Position numbers and translations under genes: made by a program. A DNA stretch of 64,000 bases from Rubellimicrobium rubrum. Its GTDB lineage: Bacteria; Pseudomonadota; Alphaproteobacteria; Rhodobacterales; Rhodobacteraceae. A model generated the notes under the pieces. It had not been told where the DNA came from. It saw only the letters and a program-made list of their open reading frames with translations, and searched no databases. This document shows, piece by piece, positions 28,187 through 37,750 of this stretch (its first letter is position 1; every line of letters begins with the position of its first letter). Where the stretch lies: contig NZ_VDFU01000005.1 in NCBI RefSeq assembly GCF_006152115.1, forward strand, positions 173,696 to 237,695, given 5' to 3'.

Positions 28187-31100
28187 TCATTCGGCGGCTT
28201 GCGCCGCTGGCATCCGTCCCCTGCCTCTCAGGGTTCGCAGGACAACGTAGAACGCCGGTACGAGGAATATCCCGATGAAGGTCGCGGCCAGTGTGCCGCC
28301 CATCACTCCAATTCCGATGGCATTCTGTGCGCCCGCCCCGGCTCCTGTCGCTGTGGCCAGCGGCGTGACGCCAAGGATGAAGGCCAGCGACGTCATGAGG
28401 ATGGGGCGCAGACGGAGCCGTGCCGCTTCGATGGCGGCCTGGGAGGCAGTTCGTCCCTCCAGTTCGAGATCGCGCGCGAACTCGACGATCAGGATGGCGT
28501 TCTTGGCCGCGAGGCCAATGGTCGTGAGCAGGCCCACCTTGAAGTAGACGTCATTCGATTGGTCGAACAGCCAAGCCGCCAGCAAGGCTCCCAGCACGCC
28601 GACCGGAACCGACAACATGACCGAGAACGGGATCGACCAGCTTTCGTAAAGCGCCGCCAGGCAAAGGAACACGACGAGCACGGAAAGGGCATACAGGTAA
28701 GGCGCCTGGTTGCCCGACTGGCGTTCCTGATAGCTCAGGTCGGTCCAGGCCACGCCCCAGCCGCCCGGCACCTGCGCCACCAGTTCCTCCATCGCGTCCA
28801 TGGCCTCGCCAGAGCTTGTCCCATCGGCCTCGGATCCGGAAATCGACAAGGCGCGCTGCCCGTCGATCCGTGACAGGCGTGGCGCGACCGGAGCCCACTC
28901 GGTGGTCAGGAAGGATGCGAAGGGCACCATCTCCCCCTGCTCATTACGGGCATACCAGCTCTCGATATCCTCGGGCTGCATGCGGCTGGCCGCATCGGCT
29001 TGCACGATGACGGGCCGAAGGCTTGAGCCCAGGATGAAGTCGTTCACGCTCTCGCCCGAGAAGATCACCGACAGCATGGCATTGACGGCAGGGACCGACA
29101 CGCCAAAGCTTTCTGCCTTCTGCTGGTCGATGTTGATACGGAGTGCACTTTCGTCCTCGGTCCCGCGCGCATCCACGTTCTGCACCCGCTCGTCGCCTTC
29201 GGCCAGCAGCACGAGTTCCTCTGCCGCGCCCCTAAGAGCCTCGGTCCCGGCTCCCGACTGATCCACCAGGTACATGGAGAACCCGCGCGAGTTGCCGAGT
29301 CCCTGGATGGCGGGCGGCTGAATGACGAAGATGCGGCCGGCCCGGTGGTCGCCGAACCTTGCGTTGGCGCGTTGCGCGACGGCTGTCGCGGACAGGTCAG
29401 CGCTCTCGCGCTCCTCGAAGTCCTTGAGCTTGATGAAGAGCATGGCCGCATTCTGGCCGGACCCGCCAAAGCCGAAGCCCAGGGCTGCAAAGGTGGACTC
29501 CACGGCATCGGTCTCTTCGGTCATCAGGTAATCCTGCACCTCTTCGACGACCGCCGTGGTCTGGGCGATGGTGGACCCTTCGGACAGGTTGATCTGGGTC
29601 ATCAGGACGCCTTGGTCCTCTGCAGGCAGGAACGAACTGTCCAATCGGCCGTAAAGCTGCCATGCCCCGAACCCGACGCCAGCAAGGATGGCCAGCGCGA
29701 CGAGAGGCCACGCAACCATGCGGCGGACGCCGGCGGCATAGCCGTCCGTCACTGCCTCGAAGCCGCGGTTGAACAGGCGCGCAGGCAGGAACTGCCTGCC
29801 ACCGCGATGGGGCCGCAGGAACGACGCACAAAGCGCCGGAGTGAGGATCAGCGCCACGGCGGCTGAAAGGATCATGGCCGAGATGATCGTGACCGAGAAC
29901 TGCCGGTAGATGACACCCGTGGAGCCAGGGAAGAACGCCATCGGCAGGAACACGGCCGACAGTACGAGCGCGATCCCGATGAGCGCCCCGGTGATCTGGC
30001 CCATGCTCTTTTCCGTGGCTTCGACAGGTCCCAAACCCTCTTCGGCCATGAACCGTTCGACATTCTCGACCACCACGATGGCGTCGTCCACAAGAAGGCC
30101 GATGGCCAGCACCATGGCGAACATGGTCAGCGTGTTGATGGAATAGCCAAGCACGGCCAGCATGGCGAAGGTTCCCAGGAGGACCACAGGAACCGCCACG
30201 ATCGGGATGAGGGTGGCGCGCCAGTTCTGCAGGAAGATGAGGATCACCGCGAAGACGAGCGCGATCGCCTCAATCAGGGTATGCTCGACCTGCTCAATGG
30301 ACAGCTCCACGAAAGGCGAGGTGTCGTAGGCATAGCGAACCTCAACCCCCTCGGGCAACGCTCCCTCCAGACCTGCGATGGTCGCCCGGACAGCGGCAGC
30401 AGTGTCCACGGCGTTCGCACCGGTGGCGAGATTGACCCCGAACCCCGACGCGGCCAGTCCGTTGAAAAGGGAGTCACCGCCATACCGCTCCTGCCCGATC
30501 TCGACCCGTGCGACATCGCCCAGATAGACGATCCCGGTCCCATCGCCCGACTTGACCTGAATGCCTTCGAATTCCTCGACGGTCGAAAGCTGGCTTTGTG
30601 CGGTGATCGTTGCCGTGAACTGCTGGCCCGGCACGACGGGCTGGGTGCCCAGGGCCCCGACGGACACGGTGGTGTTCTGCGCCTCGACGGCCGCGACGAT
30701 GTCCGATGGCGTGAGTTGATACTGGGCAAGGCTGAGCGGGTCGAGCCAGATCCGCATCGCGTAACCCGAGCCGAAGCTGTTGATGCCGCCCACCCCTTCG
30801 GTCCGTTGCACAGGTCCTTCGATGGTGGAGGACATGATGTCTCCCAGCTCCAGGGTGCTGTAACGCCCATCAGTCGAAACGAGCGCACCGACCATCAGGA
30901 TCGATGAACTCGACCGTGAAACCGTCACGCCATTCCGCTGGACGACGTCGGGCAGCCGCCCTTCGACCTGCTGGACCCGGCTCTGGACCTCGTTCTGCGC
31001 GTCCGGTCCTTCGATGCTTTCGTCGAAGGTAAGCGTGACGCTCGCCGAGCCTTCGTTGGAGGAGGAGACGATATAGAGCAGCCCATCGAGACCAGTCAGC

Positions 31101-31303
31101 CCGTCCTCGATGACTTGCGTCACCGACCCTTCCACGGCGTCGGCGGTCGCGCCAGGATAAGAGGCCGAGATCCGCACGGTGGTGGGCGCGATGTCAGGAT
31201 ACTGGGAGACGGACAGGGTCGTGAGCGCAAAGGCCCCGGCCAGCATGACGACAATGGCAAGCACCCAGGCGAAGACGGGACGATGTATGAAGAACTGGGC
31301 CAT
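28187..31303 (-). CDS. RND multidrug efflux transporter, HAE1 (AcrB/MexB) family
   Basis: This 1038-residue inner-membrane pump exports hydrophobic compounds using the proton gradient, as a trimer with an adaptor and an outer-membrane channel. It opens with MAQFFIHRPVFAWVLAIVVM, and the two large periplasmic loops and 12 membrane spans fit AcrB. The proton-relay Asp pair is present in AIGLLVDDAIVVVENVER, and the C-terminal segments TTIGLAAKNAILIVEFA and GGTLAATFIGIFLVPAFYVV are typical. The adaptor gene lies six bases upstream. No outer-membrane channel gene or regulator accompanies it. Confidence 0.95.
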   Translation of the reverse strand: MAQFFIHRPVFAWVLAIVVMLAGAFALTTLSVSQYPDIAPTTVRISASYPGATADAVEGSVTQVIEDGLTGLDGLLYIVSSSNEGSASVTLTFDESIEGPDAQNEVQSRVQQVEGRLPDVVQRNGVTVSRSSSSILMVGALVSTDGRYSTLELGDIMSSTIEGPVQRTEGVGGINSFGSGYAMRIWLDPLSLAQYQLTPSDIVAAVEAQNTTVSVGALGTQPVVPGQQFTATITAQSQLSTVEEFEGIQVKSGDGTGIVYLGDVARVEIGQERYGGDSLFNGLAASGFGVNLATGANAVDTAAAVRATIAGLEGALPEGVEVRYAYDTSPFVELSIEQVEHTLIEAIALVFAVILIFLQNWRATLIPIVAVPVVLLGTFAMLAVLGYSINTLTMFAMVLAIGLLVDDAIVVVENVERFMAEEGLGPVEATEKSMGQITGALIGIALVLSAVFLPMAFFPGSTGVIYRQFSVTIISAMILSAAVALILTPALCASFLRPHRGGRQFLPARLFNRGFEAVTDGYAAGVRRMVAWPLVALAILAGVGFGAWQLYGRLDSSFLPAEDQGVLMTQINLSEGSTIAQTTAVVEEVQDYLMTEETDAVESTFAALGFGFGGSGQNAAMLFIKLKDFEERESADLSATAVAQRANARFGDHRAGRIFVIQPPAIQGLGNSRGFSMYLVDQSGAGTEALRGAAEELVLLAEGDERVQNVDARGTEDESALRINIDQQKAESFGVSVPAVNAMLSVIFSGESVNDFILGSSLRPVIVQADAASRMQPEDIESWYARNEQGEMVPFASFLTTEWAPVAPRLSRIDGQRALSISGSEADGTSSGEAMDAMEELVAQVPGGWGVAWTDLSYQERQSGNQAPYLYALSVLVVFLCLAALYESWSIPFSVMLSVPVGVLGALLAAWLFDQSNDVYFKVGLLTTIGLAAKNAILIVEFARDLELEGRTASQAAIEAARLRLRPILMTSLAFILGVTPLATATGAGAGAQNAIGIGVMGGTLAATFIGIFLVPAFYVVLRTLRGRGRMPAAQAAE

Positions 31304-31309
31304 CGCCGT

Positions 31310-32626
31310 TCACTCCTGCGCCGGGGCGCTGCGAGCGCCCGAAGAGGTTCCGCTCACCGGACCGGCCTGCGCCGTTGAGGGCGCGCCCTCCTCGGTTGTC
31401 TCTGGATCCTGAGCGGGTTCAGTGGAGGCCACGTCGCGCACGACGCCCTGCTCGTCGATCTCCACGGGGCGCGGCACCACCTCGGCGCCGTCGCGAAGAT
31501 TGTTCAGCCCGTCCACGATCAGCTGATCGCCAGGTTGCGCCCCCTCGGTCACCACCCAGCCGTTGCGATAGGTCCCGGTCGTGGTCAGCGTAACCTCGTA
31601 TGCGACCCCGTCCCGGGCGACAAAGGCCGTCAGGGATCCGTCGGGCGCGCGACTGGTGGCACGCTGGGGTACGATGATGCCGGGGCTGGTGCCCAGCGTG
31701 ACCTCGACCCGGAGAAACTGGCCGGGCAACACCCGGCAGTCGGGGTTGTCGAACTGGACCCGGAAATCGACCGTGCCCGTCGTCGTGGATACGGCCGTCG
31801 CTGGCGTGACCAGCGTCCCCTCGCCTTCGTGCATCTCGCCGGTCTCGAGCACGAGCTTCATGCCAAGCGCGTCGCCGGACTCCAGGGTTCCTGCGTCGAT
31901 GCGCTCGCGGATGCGCAGCATCCGGGCACTTGATTCGGTGACATCGACATAGATCGGGTCCAGCCGGGTCACCCTGGTCAGGGCCTCGGCCTGATTTGCG
32001 GTGACGAGTTCGCCCACCGAGACCTCGGCCACATCCGGGATGCCGTCGATGGGGCTGCGAATCTCGCTGCGTTCCTGATCCAGCTGGGCGGCCTGAAGCG
32101 CAGCCTCGGAGGAGGCCAGCGAAGCCCGCGCCTGCGACAGCGCGGCCTCGGCGGTCTCAAGATCGGCCCGCGTCACTGCAGAGCCCTCCAAGCTGCGGTA
32201 CCGCTCAACGGTCGCCTGGGCGGTAGCGACGCTGGACCGAGCCCCAGCCACCGTGGCCTCGGCTGCGGCAACGGCCGTGGCGTAAGTGTCGTCCTCAATG
32301 CGGAACAGGAGATCACCGGCCTTCACGGGCCGGCCAGCCTGAAAGGCGACCTCCTCAATCACGCCACTCACGCGAGGGCGAACATCCGCTTCCTCGAAGG
32401 CGACGGCGCGACCGGGAAGGGTGAGTGCGTAGGGCACGTCCTCGGCCAAAAGCTCGATAACGCCGACCTCGGCCGGCCCGGCTTCCTCGGCGCCGGGAGG
32501 TCCCCCGGGCGTCTGGGCCTGAGCCAGCCCAGACGGTAGGGCCAGGATGAGCGCGATGGCCGCGAGCCGATGCAGACGCCAGGGTCCGACAGAGCCGGTA
32601 TCGCTCCCGGCGTGGATCCTTGGCAT
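31310..32626 (-). CDS. RND periplasmic adaptor (membrane fusion protein, AcrA/MexA type)
   Basis: The 438-residue protein has an N-terminal signal sequence (LAAIALILALPSGLAQA). It then shows the lipoyl/hairpin/barrel order of HlyD-AcrA proteins: VRPRVSGVIEEVAFQAGRPV, a long Ala-rich coiled-coil hairpin (about 120-190), and RSPIDGIPDVAEVSVGELV. Unlike AcrA it carries no lipobox cysteine, so it is probably soluble or retains its membrane anchor. The C-terminus has about 60 extra Glu/Thr/Pro/Ser-rich residues. The ATG at 32626 has AAGGAGG nine bases upstream. Confidence 0.92.
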   Translation of the reverse strand: MPRIHAGSDTGSVGPWRLHRLAAIALILALPSGLAQAQTPGGPPGAEEAGPAEVGVIELLAEDVPYALTLPGRAVAFEEADVRPRVSGVIEEVAFQAGRPVKAGDLLFRIEDDTYATAVAAAEATVAGARSSVATAQATVERYRSLEGSAVTRADLETAEAALSQARASLASSEAALQAAQLDQERSEIRSPIDGIPDVAEVSVGELVTANQAEALTRVTRLDPIYVDVTESSARMLRIRERIDAGTLESGDALGMKLVLETGEMHEGEGTLVTPATAVSTTTGTVDFRVQFDNPDCRVLPGQFLRVEVTLGTSPGIIVPQRATSRAPDGSLTAFVARDGVAYEVTLTTTGTYRNGWVVTEGAQPGDQLIVDGLNNLRDGAEVVPRPVEIDEQGVVRDVASTEPAQDPETTEEGAPSTAQAGPVSGTSSGARSAPAQE

Positions 32627-32831
32627 TGGCGGTCCTCCTTGGACTGGTGCATGCGGGCGCAGCCGACCTCGCCCGATCCCAACGGTTATGGGCCGGGTTT
32701 CCGTCGCAAGCGTGGTCCACGACGATCGACCGGTCCTGCCGCACATAGGCCCTCCCCGCTGGCTGTCACCACGGGTGGAACTCACATGTGATGGAGTTCG
32801 GAGCGACGGTCAGGCTCGGTCGTGCGGCGCG

Positions 32832-33752
32832 TCAGTCGCGGGGGATGATGGCTCCGGGATGACCGATGATCCGGGTGGCCAAGGCATGAGCCGTCTGAGC
32901 CGCTTGGTCGGGGGCCTGTCCCTGGAGCCGCGCGGCGAGATAGCCCGCGTTGAACCCGTCTCCGGCTGCGGTCGTGTCTACGACCCGGGGCGCTGGCGGA
33001 TACACGCCCCGTGGAAAGGCCTGACCGCGCGCCCAAAGATGCGGCCCCGACGGCCCGTCCTTCAACGCAATCTCACTCACCCCTTTGCGGGCGAGCCGCT
33101 CGAACACCGCGTTCACGTCCTCGCCCGGATGGAGCTTGTCCTCGTCGTCTCGGGATGGAAGCGCGATCGTGGTGGCGTCCCACATCGCAGCAAAAGTTGT
33201 CCGAGCGGCGTCTTCGCTTTCCCACAAACGCGGCCGGTAGTTCGTATCGAACGCGATGGCCTTGCCCGATGCGCGAAGAAGGCCGCACTGCGCGATCAGG
33301 CGGATGCGCTGCTCGGGCGGGAGGATGGCGAGGGTGATGCCCGACAGCATGACCAGATCGAAGTTGCCCAAGCTTGCCGGATCGATCCCGCCCGTGTCGA
33401 ACATCGACCGGGCTGCGGATTCGCTGCGCCAGTACGAGAATGTTCGCTCGCCATGCTGATCGACCGAAATGGCGTAGATCCCCGGCAGTCGCCCTGGCAG
33501 CCGCGCGACGCCGGACGTGTCAAGCCCCTCGGCCTCCATGAAGGTCGAAATGCGATCCGAGAAGGCATCCGTCCCGAGGGCGGTGAGATAGGAGATCTCT
33601 GCCCCCTCTCCCAAGATCCTTTTCAGGTAGATCGCCGTATTGAGGGTATCGCCTGCCACGCCGAAGCCGAGTTGCCCCCGCTCGGGGTCGAGCCCGGACA
33701 GTTCCACCATCGCCTCCCCTATGCACGCGATGCGAATTGGCTTCTCTGTCAT
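32832..33752 (-). CDS. kdgK: PfkB-family sugar kinase, probable 2-dehydro-3-deoxygluconokinase
   Basis: The 306-residue ribokinase-fold protein has the PfkB signature DTTAAGDGFNAGYLA near its C-terminus with the catalytic Asp, and an N-terminal IACIGEAMVELSG. The pattern GVAGDTLNTAIYLKR and the SYWRSESAAR segment match KDG kinases, which phosphorylate 2-keto-3-deoxygluconate in the Entner-Doudoroff route of uronate and gluconate catabolism. No aldolase gene is adjacent, so the substrate call rests on sequence type. Confidence 0.82.
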   Translation of the reverse strand: MTEKPIRIACIGEAMVELSGLDPERGQLGFGVAGDTLNTAIYLKRILGEGAEISYLTALGTDAFSDRISTFMEAEGLDTSGVARLPGRLPGIYAISVDQHGERTFSYWRSESAARSMFDTGGIDPASLGNFDLVMLSGITLAILPPEQRIRLIAQCGLLRASGKAIAFDTNYRPRLWESEDAARTTFAAMWDATTIALPSRDDEDKLHPGEDVNAVFERLARKGVSEIALKDGPSGPHLWARGQAFPRGVYPPAPRVVDTTAAGDGFNAGYLAARLQGQAPDQAAQTAHALATRIIGHPGAIIPRD

Positions 33753-33873
33753 GGCGATCCTCCCGATCCGGCAGGCGAAGGATTAGCCATGACATCGTCA
33801 GCGGACCAGAGCGGTTGCGGCGATCTCTTGCTTTCGAGAATGGCTGATGACCTAATCTCGTGAGGAAAAGAGG

Positions 33874-35178
33874 GTGGTGGACACGGTGCGTGGGATAGTG
33901 GCGCTTGTTGTAGGGCTGCTGATGGGCGGCCAAGCCATGGCACGACCTTCGCCGGATGACGTGCTTCACACCAATACCCGTCTCGTGCTCGAACTGGTCC
34001 GGCACACGCCCAGTTATTCGCCACCCGTGGCTAGCCGGGCATTCGCATACCTGTACATCACCGCCTTCGAGGCCGTCGCCGGTGGCTCCACCAAGCTGCG
34101 CAGCCTCCAGGGACAGCTGAATGGTTTGTCAGGCTTGCCGCAGCGGAGGCCCGGCCAGGACTACGACGATGCCGTCGTCCTGCAGGCTGCTCTATCCGCG
34201 GCCATGGCCGAGCTCTTCTTCAACACCGGTCCCACCGGGCAGCGCGCCTTGGACCGCATGGCGGAGCATCTGGGGGCCGATGCCAGCGAAGGCGTTGGCG
34301 CCGAGACGGCAGACCGCAGTCGGGCGCTTGGACAGGATCTGGCCACCCATATCCTTGAATGGGCCAAGAAGGACGGCGGGCACGTGGTGGAGAACATGGG
34401 CTTCCCCCTCGAGTACAGCTTGGCCAAGGGTCCGGGCGCATGGACGCCAACAAGCCGGATCGTTCAGCAGCAATTGCCGCTCCTCCCCGAATGGGGAAGC
34501 AACCGGAGCTTCGCGATGCCGGACGCAGCAGCCTGTCCGACGCCCGCGCCCCCAGCCTACAGCGAGGAACCGGGTTCGCGGTTCATGGAGGAAGCCATCG
34601 AGGTTCTGGAGACGCGTCGCCGGCTGACCGACGAACAGCGCACCGTTGCGCGCTTCTGGTCGGACGATCCGATGCTGTCGCCCACCCCCCCGGGCCACTG
34701 GATCTCGATTGCGCAGCAGGTCCTGGATGCGGAGGATGCGGACGAGGAGCGGCGGGCCGAGGTGCTGGCCAAGCTGAGCATCGCCATGGCCGACGCCTTC
34801 ATCGGTTGCTGGCACGAGAAGTTCCGGTTCAACCTGATCCGCCCCGTGACCTACATCCGAGCGCATCTCGATCCAGGCTTCGAGCCCATGCTGATCACGC
34901 CTCCGTTCCCCGAGTACCCGTCCGGGCACAGCACCCAATCGGCCGCCGCGGCAGTCGTGCTGACCGATCTGTTCGGCGAGGATTACTCGTTCACCGATGC
35001 GACGCATGTGGACGATGGGTTGCCCGCCCGAAGCTTTTCCAGCTTCCAAGAGGCCGCGCTAGAAGCTGCTGAGTCACGACTGCTAGGCGGGATTCACTTT
35101 CGCTCGGCCGTTGAGCAGGGGTTGGATCAAGGACGGTGCATTGGCGCCTACGCGTCCAACCTACGGACGCGGCACTGA
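33874..35178 (+). CDS. Vanadium-dependent haloperoxidase-like / PAP2-superfamily exported protein
   Basis: The 434-residue protein has a signal peptide (RGIVALVVGLLMGGQAMA) and the three-part PAP2 active site: K-X6-RP (KFRFNLIRP), PSGH (FPEYPSGHSTQS) and SR-X5-H (SRLLGGIHFRSA). Vanadium haloperoxidases and acid phosphatases share this site; length and the GGIHFRSAVEQG wording fit the bacterial haloperoxidase-like branch. The enzyme should act in the periplasm on vanadate or phosphate substrates. The start is uncertain: GTG codons at 33874, 33877 and 33886 are all possible. It overlaps the next gene by one base. Confidence 0.82.
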   Translation: MVDTVRGIVALVVGLLMGGQAMARPSPDDVLHTNTRLVLELVRHTPSYSPPVASRAFAYLYITAFEAVAGGSTKLRSLQGQLNGLSGLPQRRPGQDYDDAVVLQAALSAAMAELFFNTGPTGQRALDRMAEHLGADASEGVGAETADRSRALGQDLATHILEWAKKDGGHVVENMGFPLEYSLAKGPGAWTPTSRIVQQQLPLLPEWGSNRSFAMPDAAACPTPAPPAYSEEPGSRFMEEAIEVLETRRRLTDEQRTVARFWSDDPMLSPTPPGHWISIAQQVLDAEDADEERRAEVLAKLSIAMADAFIGCWHEKFRFNLIRPVTYIRAHLDPGFEPMLITPPFPEYPSGHSTQSAAAAVVLTDLFGEDYSFTDATHVDDGLPARSFSSFQEAALEAAESRLLGGIHFRSAVEQGLDQGRCIGAYASNLRTRH

Positions 35179-36755
35179 TGCGCCTTGCAGTCGTTGCCGG
35201 ACTGTTCGCGACTGCCGCCTCGGCCGCAGAACCGATCATCCCAACCTTCGTTGAGGAAACAGACTACTCCAATGTCCGCAGCTCCTACGACGGCGGGTGG
35301 GAATACATGGTCGGCGGAGGAGTGGCAGCGTTCGACTGCTCCGGGGACGGGTTCCCGGACCTGGGCTTCGCCGGGGGCACCTCGCGAGCCTCGCTTTGGC
35401 GCAACATCTCGGCCCAGGGAGGCCCGCTGCGCTTCGAACCGGTGGCAAGCGGGATCGAACTGGAGGCCGTCACCGGAGCCTATCCCCTTGATGTGGATGG
35501 CGATGGCGTGCAGGACCTCGTGCTGTTGCGTCAGGGCGAAAGCGTGCTCATGCGCGGGCTTGGCGAGTGCCGGTTCGAACCGGCCAACGAACTCTGGCGC
35601 TTCGAGGCTCCGAACGCCTGGACCTCGGCCTTCGCGGCCACCTGGGAGCGCGGACAGAACTGGCCGACCCTCGCGTTGGGCACCTACATCGATCCGGAGG
35701 AGGAGTTCTTCCCTTGGGGTTCCTGCACGGACAACCTCCTGTTCCGCCCCGAAGGCCAAACCTTCGGCGAGCCCCTGCCCCTGCGCCCGAGCTTCTGCGC
35801 GCTGTCGATGATGTTCACGGACTGGGATCGTTCGGGCACGCCGTCTCTGCGGATCGCGAATGACCGTGAGTACTACAAAGGCGGACAGGAACAGTTGTGG
35901 CGCGTTCTCCCGGAGGGCGAGCCTGCTCCATTCACGCAGGCCGAGGGCTGGAGTCCCCTGCGGATCTGGGGAATGGGCATCGCCTCGCGGGATATCGATC
36001 TGGACGGCTATCCCGAGTACGCGTTGAGCAGCATGGCCGACAACAAGCTGCAGACCCTGGCGACGGTGCTGCCAGCCGATGCACCGCTTCGCCCCGAGTA
36101 TATCGATGTGGCCTATCCTCGCGGAGCCATCGCTCAAAGACCCTATACCGGCGGCGACGTGCGACCCTCGACCGCCTGGCACCTGGAGTTCGCGGACGTG
36201 AACAACGATGCGCGGCCGGACCTGTTCATCGCCAAGGGCAACGTGGCCGAGATGCCCGACTTCGCCGCTCGCGACCCGAACAACCTGCTGCTGCTGCGTG
36301 AGGATGGTACCTTCCTCGAGGTCGGTTCGGAGGCCGGCGTCGCCAGCATGGCTGTCTCGCGCGGGGCCACGCTGGCCGACTTCAATCTCGATGGGCTGCC
36401 CGACTTGGCTGTCACAAACCGGGGCGAAAACGCCCAGCTTTGGCGCAATACGACCCGAGAAGCAGGCCACTGGATCCAAATCCGCCTGGAGCAGCCGGGG
36501 GCGAACCGCGACGGCGTTGGTGCCTGGATCGAAGTCCGCTTGGCCGACGGCATCCATTCGCGCGAAGTGACGGTTGGGGGCGGTCAGGCGGGCGGCTCAA
36601 TGGGCTGGTGGCACATGGGTCTGGCGGAGGCCGCAAGCGCCGAGGTCCGCGTCTTATGGCCCGACGGGACCGAAGGGCCGTGGGAACGGCTTTCGGCGAA
36701 CGGATTCTACGTGCTCGCACGCGGCGGGCCGGCCAGGGTCTGGGCCCCCCACTAG
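35178..36755 (+). CDS. Exported FG-GAP/VCBS-repeat protein with ASPIC/UnbV domain
   Basis: The 525-residue protein has a signal peptide (MRLAVVAGLFATAASA) and a beta-propeller of FG-GAP repeats. Each repeat holds a calcium-type loop: FDCSGDGFPDLGF, LDVDGDGVQDLVL, RDIDLDGYPEY, ADVNNDARPDLFI and ADFNLDGLPDLAV. The C-terminal ASPIC/UnbV domain (HWIQIRLEQP, DGIHSREVTVGGGQAGG, VRVLWPDG) follows. Its ATG overlaps the haloperoxidase-like stop (TGATG), so both are translated together. Such propeller proteins often accompany PAP2/haloperoxidase-like enzymes; the joint function is unknown. Confidence 0.85.
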   Translation: MRLAVVAGLFATAASAAEPIIPTFVEETDYSNVRSSYDGGWEYMVGGGVAAFDCSGDGFPDLGFAGGTSRASLWRNISAQGGPLRFEPVASGIELEAVTGAYPLDVDGDGVQDLVLLRQGESVLMRGLGECRFEPANELWRFEAPNAWTSAFAATWERGQNWPTLALGTYIDPEEEFFPWGSCTDNLLFRPEGQTFGEPLPLRPSFCALSMMFTDWDRSGTPSLRIANDREYYKGGQEQLWRVLPEGEPAPFTQAEGWSPLRIWGMGIASRDIDLDGYPEYALSSMADNKLQTLATVLPADAPLRPEYIDVAYPRGAIAQRPYTGGDVRPSTAWHLEFADVNNDARPDLFIAKGNVAEMPDFAARDPNNLLLLREDGTFLEVGSEAGVASMAVSRGATLADFNLDGLPDLAVTNRGENAQLWRNTTREAGHWIQIRLEQPGANRDGVGAWIEVRLADGIHSREVTVGGGQAGGSMGWWHMGLAEAASAEVRVLWPDGTEGPWERLSANGFYVLARGGPARVWAPH

Positions 36756-37750
36756 CGAAGCCGGCGGCCCTCCGCGTCAAAGCGGAAGACCCGAGCCGGA
36801 TCCGGGGTCAGCCCGACCGCCTGACCCACGCTGAAATGGTGCTCACCGAACAGTCTGACCGTCAGTAGGCCATGCGGCTCCGTGTGGACATAGACCAGCG
36901 TTTCGCCGCCGAGCGCTTCTACATGACTGACGGAACCGGAGATGGCGCTACCGCTGAACGTGATGGAGAGGTGTTCGGGACGGACGCCCATGATTGAGGA
37001 TTGCTCGCCCAAGGCTCGGCCCTTGAGGAAGTTCATCCGCGGGCTCCCGATGAATCCCGCCACGAAGGTGTTCGAGGGATCGTTGTATAGCTGCATCGGC
37101 GGGCCGACCTGCTCCACCACGCCTGCGCGCATCACGACGATGCGGTCGGCGAGGGTCATGGCCTCTACTTGATCGTGCGTGACGTAGATCATCGTCGCCC
37201 CGAGTTCCCGGTGAAGCCGGGCGATCTCGATCCGTGTGGCCACCCTGAGCGCGGCGTCCAGATTCGATAAAGGTTCGTCGAAGAGGAACAGCTTCGGGGT
37301 CCGGACGATTGCCCGGCCAATGGCCACCCTCTGACGCTGCCCCCCCGACAGCTCGGCAGGACGGCGGTCGAGATAGGGGTTCAGGTCCAGCAGAGTCGAC
37401 GCCTGATCAACGGCCGCACCTGTTTCCGCCCGCGAGACCCCGGCCTGACGGAGAGCGAGGCCCATGTTGTCCCGCACGGTCAGGTGCGGGTAGAGCGCGT
37501 AGGTCTGGAACACCATGGCAATGCCACGCTTGGCCGGGGCGACGTTCGTGATGTCTTGTCCGTCCAGCGTAACCGAGCCGGTGGTGACATCCTCGAGCCC
37601 AGCGATCATCCGCAGCAGCGTGGACTTGCCGCAGCCCGAAGGGCCGACGAACACCACGAACTCACCGTTGGCGACAGAAAGGTCGATTCCCTTGATGATC
37701 TCTGTGCGGCCAAAGCTCTTCGTCAGACCCGCAAGCCGAAGCGACCCCAT
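36752..37750 (-). CDS. ABC transporter ATP-binding protein, MalK/UgpC type
   Basis: The 332-residue ATPase has Walker [10 protein letters not shown], signature LSGGQ, Walker [13 protein letters not shown] and the C-terminal MalK-type regulatory domain (MGVRPEHLSI). This subfamily drives carbohydrate uptake. It is the last gene of a five-gene operon (binding protein, two permeases, oxidoreductase, ATPase), and its ATG overlaps the oxidoreductase stop. The end overlaps the convergent FG-GAP gene by four bases. Confidence 0.92.
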   Translation of the reverse strand: MGSLRLAGLTKSFGRTEIIKGIDLSVANGEFVVFVGPSGCGKSTLLRMIAGLEDVTTGSVTLDGQDITNVAPAKRGIAMVFQTYALYPHLTVRDNMGLALRQAGVSRAETGAAVDQASTLLDLNPYLDRRPAELSGGQRQRVAIGRAIVRTPKLFLFDEPLSNLDAALRVATRIEIARLHRELGATMIYVTHDQVEAMTLADRIVVMRAGVVEQVGPPMQLYNDPSNTFVAGFIGSPRMNFLKGRALGEQSSIMGVRPEHLSITFSGSAISGSVSHVEALGGETLVYVHTEPHGLLTVRLFGEHHFSVGQAVGLTPDPARVFRFDAEGRRLR

